Source: Gaeumannomyces sp. JS-464
Lineage: Eukaryota > Ascomycota > Sordariomycetes > Magnaporthales > Magnaporthaceae
Assembly (NCBI GenBank): GCA_002197995.1
Contig: NGZR01000001.1
Span: 10,354,001-10,418,000, forward strand
Direction: 5' to 3'
DNA length: 64,000 nucleotides
Part shown: positions 10,652 to 21,945 of the stretch, piece by piece
Position numbering within the stretch: the first letter of the stretch is position 1
Layout: every line of letters begins with the position of its first letter
The notes under the pieces: generated by a model
Database searches by the model: none
What the model was told of the DNA's origin: nothing
What the model saw: only the letters and a program-made list of their open reading frames with translations
Position numbers and translations under genes: made by a program

Positions 10652-11862
10652 CTAGTAGATCCCGTCGTAGTCGTAGCACAAGAACCCTCCCTGAATGTCC
10701 ATTGTGTCGTCAACAGACGTGCCATCGCCAATAGCAACCAGCACGTTCTCGTGCGCCAGCGTGATGTTGCCGCCCCTCTCGTTCGTCCAGTCCAGGGACA
10801 CCAGCGGCCCGAGATGTCCATCAGTCGCCCGGGCAGGTCCCGGTACTGCCACGACCACCACAGCCGGTCGACGTTGGCGTGGTGCAGCCAGAAGACGGGG
10901 TCAACAGCTAGCGGTGTCAGCATGTTCGGGACAAGAGCGGACAGAGGGGCACTCACGGCTCGACCACTTGTCCGTCATGGCGCCGTACAGCCCGCCAATG
11001 CCGTAATGGCCGCTGGCGTGCGCGTTGGGCTCGGACGAGAGCACAAAGTCCCCGTACGTGGGCGCCCTCAGGGCCGGGTGCACGTTGGCGGCCATGCGCG
11101 CGAACGTGACGGGGCAAAAGTCGCGCCGCACGCAGCGCGGGTTGTACGCAACGCTGCCCCTGGGCCCCAGCGCCGTGATGAGGCCCTCGAACGGCCCGTC
11201 GGGGATGCAGCCGCCCCCCGTGCGGTCCGGGAAGTCCTGGTTCCCGGGGAGCGGCAGCGGGATAGTCCGCCAGGGCCGCGCGTGCGTGCCCGGCACCCAG
11301 GCGCCGTTGCCGCCGAAGCCCGTTTCCGGGTCGAAGATGGGCGAGGCGGCCAGGTCGTCGACGTCGAGCAGCCAGTCCCAGTAGGGCTGGGCGCCGCTGT
11401 AGCCGCACTCCTTGCGCAGGGCGTACTCGAACGAGGCGATCAGGAGGCGGTGGTGCGGGTAGAAGAATCCCTGTTTGGTGAGCTGGGCCCGCTGAGGCGT
11501 TGGGGCTGGGTGCTTACCACAAAGTGCGTCTCGTCGGCTTGGATGATGTGCGTTGCCACAAAGTCGTCGTAGCGCCGCGTGGCGCCGGCGACGTTGCTCC
11601 TTGAGGGCTTGTCCAGCATGCACTGGACGGCTGAGATGTACTCGGCCTTTTCCCCCTCGTCCAGCGTTCTCCTATGCGGTGTTAATATCAGACCTGCCAC
11701 ACACCCTGCTGCTCCTCCTGACTAGATTCTCCTACACGCCTCGGATGCTTACCATTCCCTCCTGATCAGGGCCCTCCTACAAGGCCCCTGGCGTCTTTCC
11801 ACAGTGTGCGCCTCGAGACGGGCGGTGAGGCCCAGCAGGGCGATGATGTGATTCCAGCGCAT
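10652..11862 (-). CDS. secreted tyrosinase (type-3 copper oxidase)
   Basis: Four exons (11862-11753, 11671-11518, 11470-10957, 10907-10652) give about 344 residues, the size of short secreted fungal tyrosinases such as UstQ-like enzymes. The signal peptide is MRWNHIIALLGLTARLEA. CuA ligands are expected at His78, His86 and His95 (ATHII, ETHF, FFYPHHR). CuB is seen in NAHASGHYGIGG and DPVFWLHHANVDRLWW. The C-terminus is GGFLCYDYDGIY. One base is missing in the G/C run at 10806-10810, after which the frame continues cleanly. The enzyme oxidises phenols or tyrosyl groups to quinones. The closeness of a P450 and of a tyrosine-bearing Kex2-repeat protein recalls peptide-modifying tyrosinases; melanin-type phenol oxidation is the alternative. 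Confidence 0.88.
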
Positions 11863-11899
11863 TCTGGGTGATAGCAGGACCTGTCGTTACCGAGAGCTG

Positions 11900-12360
11900 C
11901 ACAGAATAGCAGAGTTCATTGAGGTGATACACATCAAGCATGATATACGGCACAGATTCGCCTCCCAGCCCTCCAGCGCGTGAATCATCTCGCTGTTGAC
12001 GCGACATTCGGTGAACTCGAGGCCTAGACCAGGCGATTCTGGTCATCAGAGCCATGCCACCAATATTGCCGTTGCACCACCCGTCCTCGATCATGCGTTG
12101 AAGGGGCTGGACTCCGACAAGAAGGCTGGCGGGACCAGGTTCTATGCTGTGAGCATCATCGATGAGCCTCACAGTCGGGTTGACTTTTGGAGGCCTGCTG
12201 GCTGGTGGCACGACTCCTGGCAAGTGGCTGAACTCTATCAACGCGTCGAGCTTTCGCGCCCTGCAAGATCAATCACGATAAAGTCGTATCGCTCGGTCAG
12301 GCCGTGCAGTGGCAGTGCCGTCATTGCCACCGGCACTTGAACATCAGTTTGAAACGCCCA
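11900..12360 (-). pseudogene. possible decayed coding remnant
   Basis: Upstream of the tyrosinase, minus-strand pieces in different frames look protein-like: about 12358-12265 (LPLHGLTERYDFIVIDLAG), about 12240-12040 (IEFSHLPGVVPPA..., GNIGGMALMTR) and about 12020-11940 (ECRVNSEMIHALEGWEANL). Frame changes and stops separate them. I do not recognise the family. It may be a relic, a badly sequenced gene or chance. Confidence 0.22.
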
Positions 12361-12946
12361 TTTCTTTCTGGATTTGGGTAGAAGGCGGCTAGGACAAAGA
12401 CTGAGAGTTGACGTCTCTGCTGGCCCGAAGGCCGATCCCTATCTCGAATATCTTGCTTTTGGGGTCTGTGATTTCCCTGCCCTGCTCCGTGCTGCTAGCA
12501 AAAAGCAAGCACGAAGTCTGACCGAGCGCCACTGCAGATCAGCGGATTAAGAGCCGGCTAGGCGTTAGCGCAGGCCCTCGGCGCCACAATGTTGCCTGTT
12601 CCTGGGGGCAACGGCGGGACAGGCCGGCGCTCCAGGTGACGACGGCCGTGATGACCGGGCCACTGAAACGAGCCATTCGCAGCGGCTAGGATCTGAGCAC
12701 ATGGTGCAATCTCGGCACTTCCTTCACTCCCGCAGATCGCCGTCGACGAACAGGATCCACGGCGGGTAGGGCGTCTGGGGACTTTGCATTATAAAACAAG
12801 TCCCCGGTTCCAGTGGCCGAGGTCGATTGGTTTCAGCAAAGCACACAGCAGGTCTTGCACAGAAGCCACCACACTCATTTCACCAGTTAACACCACGTTC
12901 ATTACCACCCACCGCTTGTTCCTTTAAGCCAGCTCTTCCACTCACA
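12361..12946. other. intergenic with promoter
   Basis: No gene is supported. TATAAAA at 12790-12796 lies about 155 bp before the next ATG and is a plausible core promoter. Confidence 0.5.
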
Positions 12947-13569
12947 ATGAAGGTTTCTGCCGTCTCCGTCCTCGCCTTTGGCGCCGCCGCCCTGGCCACC
13001 CCAACCTTTGGCGTCGAGAAGGACGTCATCGACTGGGCCAAGGACCAGTTTGGCGGCAACGGCAACAAGCCCAGCGGCAGCCCTAGCTCCGGCAACGGCA
13101 AGCCCGAAGACTGCTCCACCAGCACCATCCCCGTCGTCACTCCCACCCCCCGGCCCGTCACGACCACGCCGCCTGCGCCGCCCGTGACACCTCCGGCTCC
13201 CCAGACCACCAGCCTGGTCCCGGCCCCGCCCCGACGCCCGACTGCAGCAACGTCAAGCCAGGCGCCCCGGTGCCGGTGGGCTGCCCGGCTCCTGACTGCA
13301 GCAACATGAAGCCTGGCGCCCCGGTCCCGGCGGGCTGCCCCCTCCCGCCAGCAGCGTCGTCCCGGTGACCGAGACCTCGTCGCTCATCGTCGTGGCCAGC
13401 CCCACGCCCTCCAAGCCGCTCGTTGTCGACAACAAGCCGACCCCGGCGCCCAACGGCACCGTCTACAAGCCCACGACCCCCGGTCATGGCCGGCGCCTCG
13501 ACCATCGCCCAGGGCCTCGGTATTGGCGTGGCTGTTGCCGCTCTCCTCGGCTTTGCTTTCGCCCTGTAA
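12947..13569 (+). CDS. GPI-type secreted protein with Cys repeat, frameshifted
   Basis: The start at 12947 gives signal peptide MKVSAVSVLAFGAAALATP. A Gly/Ser/Asn-rich segment and a Thr/Pro-rich segment follow. Then there are two copies of a 16-residue unit of the form PDCSN-x-KPGAPVP-x-GCPA, a Ser/Thr/Pro stalk, and a hydrophobic C-terminus (IAQGLGIGVAVAALLGFAFAL) suited to a GPI anchor, with the stop at 13567-13569. The pieces lie in three frames, with breaks near 13215, 13340 and 13485, all in C/G runs. I read these as assembly indels because every piece keeps the expected composition. A cell-surface or wall protein is likely; no enzyme motif is seen. Confidence 0.6.
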
Positions 13570-13827
13570 GGCCGCAGTTACAGCAAGCCGAGGCCTTGGT
13601 GAGGCGTGAGAGCAGGATAGCTCGAAGATGGTTTGAGACTGTCAGGACCGTAGATTGATCGCCGGAGCGCAAATGTCTAATAGTTGAGCATCAGATGCCT
13701 ATAATGTAGCTTATAGACTTGACTCCAGGCCGCTTGCAGGTCTAGCACATCCGTTGTCTAGATATTGAACCATGCAGTGATATACTATTGTTTATGCACG
13801 CTATTGCCCACACCTTCCATGCTAGAC

Positions 13828-14586
13828 CTAGGCGCACCCGACCCGCTTCGAGCTGACCACAATGTCGTCGTACCAGAACGTGTTGGTGTCGCCGCCGTAC
13901 GACTCCCAGCCAAAGTAGATGGCCGACACCTTGGGCTTGATGCCGCTCCGCTGCCACTGCGCCGCGTTGGGGTTGGCGACGCCCGCCTTGCTGGTCAGGC
14001 CCGCGACCGCCTTGTTGTTGAGCCACGTCTCGAGCGTGCCGTCGGGCCCCAGGTGGTACTCAATGCACTGCCACGTGTTGGCCGGCAGCGGCGCCGATGT
14101 CGCGATGCCCTGCGGCGACAGGTCCGGCAGCGTCGCGTCGTCCGACTCGCGGTTGAACATGAGGATCCGGCTCTGCCCGCCCATGCGCAGGTGCTTCTTG
14201 GCTCCCTGGGCCGAGTCGGGCATGGTGATGAAGGTGACGTGGGCGTCGGTGAAGGCCTTGGAGGCTTTGCTGTTTTGCGTTAGCGAGCGCGGCGGACAAG
14301 GGGCTGCGTCGTCGACTTACAGCCACGTCCTCACGTAGACGTCGCCGCTCGGGACCTTGGTGGTGCCGACAAAGATGTGCCCGCAGTAGCCGCCCGCGCC
14401 GTTGACGCGGATCGAGTTCTTGCCGCTGTGCGCCGTGGTCGAGTCCAGCGTGACGGTCCCGCCCTGGCTGCAGTCTGGCGCGTACGTGGGCCACGCTGCT
14501 TTGTCCCAGCCGCTCTCGAAGCCCTCGTTGACTTGGCCGAGAGCGAAGGGGAGGGCCACGAGGGCCAGGGCTGCGTAGGCGATCAT
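13828..14586 (-). CDS. cip1: Cip1-like secreted protein (cellulose-induced protein 1 family)
   Basis: Exons 14586-14321 and 14269-13828 (51-bp intron) give an unbroken 235-residue protein. Signal peptide MIAYAALALVALPFALGQ precedes a domain recognisable as Trichoderma reesei Cip1: FESGWDKAAWPTYAPDC, GGYCGHIFVGTTKVPSGDVYVR, HLRMGGQSRILMFNRESDDA, LPDLSPQGIA, NTFWYDDI and a final RVGC. Cip1 has a jelly-roll fold related to polysaccharide lyases and is co-induced with cellulases. This copy ends right after the catalytic-type domain, so it lacks the linker and CBM1 of T. reesei Cip1. A TATA element lies about 72 bp before the ATG. Extracellular polysaccharide degradation is inferred from the family. 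Confidence 0.9.
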
Positions 14587-14657
14587 GGCGTGGCTTTGGG
14601 ACTGGGGAGGGATGAATACGGAAGAAACAGGCGCGGAGTGCAAGTTGGACGCTGTGT

Positions 14658-14663
14658 CTTATA
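14658..14663 (-). promoter_or_regulatory. TATA-like element of the Cip1-like gene
   Basis: TATAAG on the minus strand about 72 bp before the ATG at 14586. Confidence 0.4.
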
Positions 14664-15136
14664 CCCGAGCGTGCCGCCCTGCGCGAGGCTTCATTAATTT
14701 GCTACCACCTGTCTCCGTAATACCGTCCCGCAGCTCGGAGCCTCCACCCCGAGTGGGCCGTCGTCCCTTTTGGCCCGGGATCGTCGCTACTTTCTCGCTT
14801 GGAACCGTCGTGATCCTAACGCAGTGTAGATGCTTTCCTACCTCACACTCGTGCCTATCGCAGACTGTCGACCGCAAGCCTGCCAGGTCAGTTTCGGCTA
14901 GACTGGTGGCAGTCCCCGGCGACAAGCGTCGATGACAAGCTTCTTGGAAAGCTTGACCCTATGACTGCCTTTGCCGAAATAGGCCTCGGAGCCTCCATGC
15001 ACGCATATAGCCTAAACTATCATGGATACCCCAGCACGGGCGACTGACAGCGACGGATCAAGCTGTTCACGGATAAGTCATTGTTTGTAACTGCGGGTTT
15101 CATTATTATCAAACTGCTTACGTCCTCTCCGCCGGC

Positions 15137-15894
15137 TTACACTTCCGCAGCGTCTGCGCCCGTCAGGAGAGCGGCCCACACCTCGACCTCGATGTGCAGC
15201 CTCTCGCGCGGCCCTAGGTCGCTCCTAAATCTGGATGTGCCGTGTAGAAGGCATAAAACAGGTCTAATGCGTGCTCAACCGTCTCGTGCTTCAGCGCAGC
15301 GGCCCTGTCCAGCGCGTCCTCCGCCTCCCGCATCTCCAGCCCCAGCCTAACGACGCTAGCCTCCATTTTGGGAAGCTCATCCTCCCGCAGACGGCGCTCT
15401 AGCTTTCGCAGCTCCTCCTGCTCCGCGCCGGCGTCCCGCAGCGCCTCCTCAGCCTGGGCCAGCGTCGCCTCCCGCTCGCCCACGTTTGCGACGTCGGTCA
15501 CGTGGGACGCGAGCGTCGCGCATCTCGGCGGCCAGGACGTCCCGCCTGTCGCGCAGCATCTCGAGCAGCTCGTCCGTCCGCAGTATCGCCTTGTGCAGCC
15601 GCTGGTGTGCTTCTTGCATGCCCTTACGGTCCTTGACGGCCCGCTCTAGGGACTGTGACGACAGCGCCGCCCGCTCCTGGGCCGACTTGAGCTCACGGGA
15701 GCGCACACGCGTGTCTACGATGGCGTGCTTTGCCTTTTGGATCTCTTCCGAGGACCAAGACATTTCCGTTCGCTTGCTTACCTTGCAATGTGCTGGGTTG
15801 CTATCAGATCGGGATGGTTGGAGGATGTCGCAGAGCCGCGTTTTAGAGCCTTGAACGTGCCGGCCTTGTCCTTCATATACTTCTGGCCTGCCAT
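15137..15894 (-). CDS. coiled-coil protein of unknown function, frameshifted
   Basis: Unrecognised. From the ATG at 15894 (MAGQKYMKDKAGTFKALKRG) the product is rich in Glu, Arg, Leu and Ala with heptad-like spacing, for example AQERAALSSQSLERAVKDR, LRDRRDVLAAEMRDA and EELRKLERRLREDELPK. It ends VWAALLTGADAAEV at a stop at 15137-15139. The segments sit in different frames, with changes near 15780, 15505 and 15210. The first coincides with a GTAAGC donor-like site, so it could be an intron; the others look like indels. The charge and heptads suggest a long alpha-helical dimer, perhaps BAR-like, but nothing proves a role. Confidence 0.5.
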
Positions 15895-16555
15895 TGTTCT
15901 CTCCCAACAGCCCAGTTCTTTGTTCTCATTCATATAAGGACCTGCGTTGTCCTACTTCAAGATCGCATCGCGTCTTCTTTGTCCGTTTCAGTTATTCTGG
16001 GCATGGAGGAAACAGCTCCTTGCCCCTGCCCCCTGGGTATCCGTCGGTTTGTCAAGCAACGATCCAAGCTCTTCCATGTCCGCCGCTTTCCCCTCTCCTT
16101 CAGCCCATGGGAGATTCCGCAGCCATCACATACTAGCATAGTCTGTCCCTGGTCGACAGGCCTGGGTTCGCCGAGTGGCTTGGCCAACAACAAATACCAG
16201 CACAAGTACCAGCAACAAATACCATAGATTCCATCTAGCGCGACTTTGGCGCGCGCCACGGCGCCAGCGAATCCGCATTCTTGCAAAGCACCATGTAAAG
16301 GCTCCCCTATTTGTCGACAGGTCTCGACGGTGGCTGGCTCTGTCCGGCGACAAAGTTCTGCGCTTCCGCCCCCGGCTGTTCAAGCGCGCCGGCTAGCCGG
16401 GCATCACCTGGCGTATGGCAGTTCCGAATCTAAGCAGTGCTGGTCATGAGGTCACGATCTGGAAACAGACAATAAGGGCCTTTGTCCATTTATTTCACCC
16501 TTGAACCGTCGTCTTCCTATGCCTTCGCTCTGTTGCCACTGTCGCCGATCCAAGA

Positions 16556-18343
16556 ATGAGGCCACACGCGGTCGTTGCGCTGACGCTGTTTGCCTTGGCT
16601 CACAGCGCAGAGCCCCGGAGCAGTGACGAGGATGGTTTCTCGGGAGGGACCGAGATCCCACAATGCGCCGCAAGTGGCACCGAACGACAAGGACGGATGG
16701 GTTGCTGACGAGGCCTACAGATCCCCTACGTGGTAAACGCCCTGGGCGAGCCATGCCTCGGCTTCGACCTGAAGAACAAGACGTGCGCCTGCTTCCATGA
16801 GGAAGAGGCGAATACATACGACACCTGCATGAGGCGGGCATGCTCTGTCGCAGACGTGTTGAGTGCACCTCGCCCCGTTCTCCAATATCTCGCGCCGCCT
16901 TGGCTGACCCAATATCCAGCGACCACAAGGATCACCAAGATCGCATGCAACTGCCCCGTCCGGGATGTGGGCCACCAGTACGCGATCCAGCAGTATGTCC
17001 CCATGTCGTTCTCAGGCGCCGCCGCCGTCTTGCGCCTGCTGTCCAAGATGCTGCCGAGCGGAAACCTTGCCGAACGCCCCACACTCGGCCTCGACGACCT
17101 GTGCGTCGGGCTGGCATGCGCCTTCCTCCTGCCCATGATCTACATCACGGCGGTCCTGATGGTCGGCGCCGGGCTTGGCCGCGACTTCTGGATGCTGTCC
17201 GTGCCGCAGATCCGCCGTTATGGCTATGTAGGTTCCTGGGTCAGCGTGTCGCTATTCATCATTCTCGCGCTGCGGCTGCTGACAACGGTCTAGTACTGGT
17301 ACCTGGCCGAGCCCCTGTACTTTGTGGTCGCCGCGCTGGTCAGGGTGTCCTTCCTCGCCTTCTTCCTGCGTGCATTCGCGGCGCCAGGGGCGCAGTCCAT
17401 GGTCTTCAAGCGCTGGGGCTTTGCTATGGTCGTCAAGATGACAATCGCGTTCAACTTCCTGGCAACGATAGCGTTTGCCATCGGCGCGCTGCTCCAGTGC
17501 ATGCCTGTGAGCTACTTCTGGAACAGGTTCGACGGGGAGCACGTCGGCACGTGCGTCAACGGCGGCCTCCTGATATGGCTCAACGCCTTGATCGGCATCC
17601 TAATGGATTTGTGGATTCTGTACCTGCCACTATCGCAGATCAGCCTCCTCAGCCTGTCCCGGCGGAGGAAGGTCGAGCTGGCGTGCATGCTCTCGGTGGG
17701 ATTCATGTAAGGGATCCCCGTCGGGGCAGACACACTGAAGCCAGCGCACTAACAGCCCATCAGCGTCACGATCATAAGCATCCTACGCATACAGACCTTC
17801 AACGCCGTCAAGGATTCAAACAACAGGACCTGGGACAGTTATCTACTGGCGGCATGGTCCTCGCTCGAGATGCACGCCGGCATCGTCTGTGCGTGCATGC
17901 CTCCGCTGCGCATCTTTCTCTTACAAACCGTGCCCGAGAACTTTGGGCGCCTACGCGAGCGGCGGAAGCCGTGCTCGTGCGTCTCCAGACGCACGCGGCC
18001 CGGAGCCGACAGGCGCCGCTGGTTTAGAACAGGGCCTGCCGCATCCGCAGCCCCCAATCGCAACAAGGAGCCGCCCCACAGCACGCCCTTGGCCGACCTT
18101 CGCGGGAGCAGGCCCAGTGGTGTGCACGATGAGGAGCGGTCGCAGCGGTCTGCGGGCTCTGTGGATATCAAGCCGTCCATCACCGTGTCTGGCAGCGGCG
18201 TCGACGAGACGGCGGCGGACCCTCTGCGCAGTGTGTACCCGGGGACTGAGTACATTCCTGGCGCCTTCACCACGGGCAGGCCTGCCGACAGCCGGCGGCT
18301 AACTCCCGATTTCTTTGCTGTATCTTATGAGAAACGTCCTTGA
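16556..18343 (+). CDS. CFEM-domain Pth11-type seven-helix receptor
   Basis: Five exons (16556-16673, 16713-16862, 16920-17227, 17294-17706, 17764-18343) total 1569 bases, exactly 523 codons. The chain is fully in phase (522 residues). A signal peptide (MRPHAVVALTLFALAHS) is followed by a CFEM-like region (PQCAASLQ, GEPCLGFDLKNKTCACF, DTCMRRAC, IACNC), then PVRD and seven hydrophobic helices with WYLAEPLYFVVAALVR and ILMDLWILYLPL, and a long Ser/Pro-rich cytoplasmic tail. Pth11-like receptors sense surface cues and act through cAMP in plant pathogens. Odd points: the usual second CFEM Cys is Leu, and the first intron is only 39 bp. The second intron (57 bp) is a multiple of three without stops, so its retention would keep the frame. 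Confidence 0.85.
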
Positions 18344-19019
18344 GCTTCGGCTTGGAGCCGTTGCCGCCCAGCGTGTAAGGCTTTTAAAATTGTGATTTAC
18401 AACAGCCCAAGCGTGCACCCTCGAGATATTTTTTTTTAAAAAAAAGGCTCTTTTTTTTCCTACACGCAATTGGGGCAATCCCTTTCCCAGGGCTTTCGTA
18501 TAACACGCGTGCGTTTTTTTAACCCCCAGCCAAACTGGTTTTCGTCGAAAAACACACGTGGTACCAATTTTAATAGGCTGGGCTAATGGCTGGTGGCCAA
18601 AAGGAGCCGAGGTGATATTATTGTGGCAGATAGAAAGAAAGGAGGAGGAAAAGGGCATAAAAAGGATCGTTAGGAGCGTGCCCTTATGTAGAGCTAAGGA
18701 CGGCCCAGGGGTGACCCCTAAGCCTTCAACCCGTGCCACCAGCACGGAACTATAACACCGATTTTAGGGCATCTGGCAGGGAGGATTGACTTTGGTAAAG
18801 GAAGCCAAATTGCGGTCTCGAATTTTTTTTTTTTGGACGTGCCACGTCTAAACGTGTTTAGCGGATACAATTCGTCATGGAAAAGCTAGATAAATTGCGC
18901 GAACCGGCAGCAGGCAAAAGGCTGGTATCCATCATCCCATGGAACGAAAATCGCCGCAATGATGACAGCTGGTGCAAAAATAAAAATAAAATAAATGGTA
19001 GCGAAATGGCAACTAGGGC
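18344..19019. other. AT-rich intergenic stretch with poly-T/A runs
   Basis: Base composition drops clearly below that of its neighbours. There are T/A homopolymers at about 18429-18446, 18452-18459 and 18823-18834. No terminal repeats, transposase motif or gene were seen. The right edge is the 3' flank of the minus-strand permease. Confidence 0.6.
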
Positions 19020-20146
19020 TCAAACCGTGTAAAGCTTTGTATTGTCGTGGGGGTGGGACCCGGGCCTGATCCAGCCGCTGAGGTCGCCAACGGGGAGCTT
19101 GAAGGGGAAGTCGAGCGTCTCGAACAGTATCGAGGCCAGGAGGTACCAGGCGGCCATGGACGCGACAAGGGCGCACACCCCGGCGCCGACCGAGAACGAC
19201 GCCGCCTGCGCCTTGCTGGCAGCGGCAGCGGCAGTCATAATGACGGTATTCCCGTTGCGGATGGGTGCAGCGGTCGAGAGCAGGAAATAGGACGCCGTCA
19301 GCGAGGTCAGGGTGGCCGTCAGGGCTGCAAAGACGACGACGAAGACGGCGTTTGTCCGCAGGGAGCAGACGAGGAAGAGGGCGGTAAGGATGGTCATCCA
19401 CAGGAAGATGAAGGCTGCAAGAGGTCAGCGTCGAAGTGGGCGTGCGCGTATCGAGCGAGCACCCACCCAAGTTTGCGTTGAAGTTCTTGGACTCCAAACC
19501 AAGCGCAGGGTCGCCGCCGGCCGATGCATACGGCGCAGAGGCGGCAAATCCAGGTGTGAGGACCGCTCCAAACATGAGGAAGAACGAGCCGTAGGCCGCA
19601 AAGACGACGGACGGGAAAGTGCTGCCCAGGAACCACTCCATGAGGGCCGTGAATATCTGCAGCATGCCGCCGAAGAAGTAAAAGGTGCCGCTGCCGAGCG
19701 TTAGCCCTGTGGCGTCGGGATTGGTCTGGAGCTTACATTCCAGCGGACGGAGGGCCCCCGGCGCCCGCAACGCCCATCAGGGTGAACGACAGCGGGGTGA
19801 CGGTGATGACGATACCCACGACGCCTCTGCGAGCTGTTAGTCGAGCGACAAGGGTCAACGACACTGGTGTCGAGGATGCAACCTACATCGGTGTAGGATT
19901 CCCAAACGGCAGCTTCGTCCTCGGCGGAGGCGGCTCGGCCGAACCCGTCTTCTTCTCGGGCAGGCGGAGCTTTTCAAACAGCTCGGTCGACATGGTGACG
20001 GTCCCGGCATTCCGCAGATGCTGCATGGGGTCGTCAAAAGCGATCGGTGGTTGCGGCTTGTCAACTAGGGGCCTCATGTCTGTTGGTGGTCGCGGCGGTG
20101 TGCCCCGGTTTGCGTAAATCTTGGGGGTCAGTCTGTAGCTCGACAT
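19020..20146 (-). CDS. Gpr1/Fun34/YaaH-family transporter (acetate permease type)
   Basis: Exons 20146-19887, 19826-19737, 19706-19467 and 19414-19020. The soluble N-terminus ends in the family motif FGNPTP. Helices follow: GVVGIVITVTPLSFTLMGV, SGTFYFFGGMLQIFTALMEW, TFPSVVFAAYGSFFLMFG, AFIFLWMTILTALFLVCSL and a last one containing ALVASMAAWYLLASIL. About 327 residues; the exon sum is one base off a whole number of codons. The problem lies around the GGGGG tract in exon 2 or its splice to exon 3, so that junction is uncertain. Relatives (Ady2, AcpA) import acetate or export ammonium. A plasma-membrane carboxylate role is inferred. Confidence 0.8.
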
Positions 20147-21945
20147 CCTCACGTTTATATATGGTTGCAAGGCGTTCGAGTTGGGAAATATCAGCGAGGT
20201 TTTACAAGATGAAGCTGGCGACAAGTGGACGAAGAGTCGCGACGAGGGCCCTTTACTACACGGCTCCAGACGCTCGCTTGGGACTGCCGCAACCACCTGT
20301 AATCGCCAAGGGACATCAGCCCGATTCGCGCCGATCAGGAGCGTGGTGCACCCGTTTAGGATGTTGCCCAGGTAAGCGAGGTGTGCGACCAGGCTAGCCA
20401 TGTCGGCGACGGCTGGACCGGGGGTTTGTTTCCATCCCAAGCTTCGGCAAGCTCTAGCATCCCAGGTTCTTCCTCTCGGCAGCTTCCCGGATCCTGTGGG
20501 TACTACCGAGATATTGGATCTGTCCAGGCCCAGGACACGACCGCGGAATCTCGCAAGGCTGTACATGGTCAAGACGCAACGGAGGATAGTGCTGCAGTCG
20601 ACGCTGTTTGCTTTTCGACGCTGCCTCTGCGGTCCTCGGATGTGCATCCTATGTCGCTCGATGCTGACAACAACCCGACAGCTGTCTTTGCATCTGCACG
20701 CACTTACACACCACGTTCACGCAGCGACATATCACGGCATTTTGCTTTGCTATGACTTGATCGGGCTCGCCCCTTGCAGCTGCCGTGAGTTTCAGTTGGA
20801 CGGCCCCTCTCGCCAATGGATCGCGGGGACGCTCCATCTACGCACGGCCCTGCGGAAAGTGTGCCCAAGACCGTGTGTTGGTGTCAGAGCTTTATCCCTG
20901 ACAGCATGCAGAAGGTTGCGGGCAAGGCCCCCGCGATGCGAGAGCGGATGTTGGCGTACTCGGGCCTCGGCTTGATAGACTCTACGCAAGGTTGAGACGG
21001 CGTAAGAGAGTTCAGGGATAGAAACGGCCGGGTTTTTGGACAGGCGGAAACGGCTGCGTCCTATAGAGCGAGAAGGGCCGGAATCGGATACATCTTGATG
21101 GCAGCGTGCAGCCTGACGAAGACTAGTAAGCACTCCCTTTCGCTTGACTGGGCTGGGTGTCGACGCGAAAAGAAGCAAACAGCACGAAAGGCCTGGTGGC
21201 AGCGAAAGGATGCGATGGAGCTCGCATAACACAGCGCGGAGCGGCGTCACTGAAGCAATTTCACGGGCACCCACAGCAAGCTTTGTGCCGAGAGGTCCTG
21301 TCGCAGGCATGTCTCGCGTGGCAGCTTGGGGTGGGAGTGGAGCGCGGGGCAACCAGCCAAATCACGTGTCTCCTCACCGTGAAATTTTCAGCGACTCATC
21401 CCCCAGAGACCAAAACGCACATCAACGACGCCAGCGGCAATTTAGCCCTCGAGATGGCGCGCAGAGTCACGCCAACACGCTCAGATGCCACCGGAGCCTG
21501 CGCACGGCCTGGCGCAGGGCACGGGTTGAGCCTGGCCGGCAAAAGGGAAGAAGGGGCGATAAAGCTCAGAAGATGGACGCTCTCATCGAGCCGCAGCTTC
21601 CTCCTGATTCGCCTGGACAGCTGCACTTGCATCTGATCGGCAGTGCCTGCACTAGGTAGACTGCTACCCCCACCCGATCTGGAAGGCCACAAGCGGAGAG
21701 CCAAGCGGAAGCCCAAAGCACCGTCACAGCCGCCACGCCTCTCCTCCGCTTCCCCGCCTCGTCCGACCCTCCGCGCTACCCAAGCCGGCTATTCGCCTTG
21801 CTGCTTCCAGGCCGGCCCACAAGGACGCCCCTGTCTTGGCGGGACAGAGTCGTGCAAGTGGCCGCCGTCCAGCAGCGCAACTGCCAGGCCTCCTAACCTC
21901 GGGTGCGTGACGCGACCACGCGCCGCTGCGTCGTGCGAGCGGGGG
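20147..21945. other. intergenic, 1.8 kb
   Basis: No supported gene on either strand; the long open frames are low-complexity shadows. It is probably the shared upstream region of the divergent permease (-) and GH2 (+) genes. Confidence 0.5.

Noticed and set aside
2676..11862. Firm annotation as a dikaritin gene cluster
   Set aside because: No UstY/DUF3328 gene, and unrelated iron genes intervene; kept as a hypothesis only.
18344..19019. Transposon remnant in the AT-rich stretch
   Set aside because: No terminal repeats, target-site duplication or transposase/RT motif seen; composition alone is not enough.
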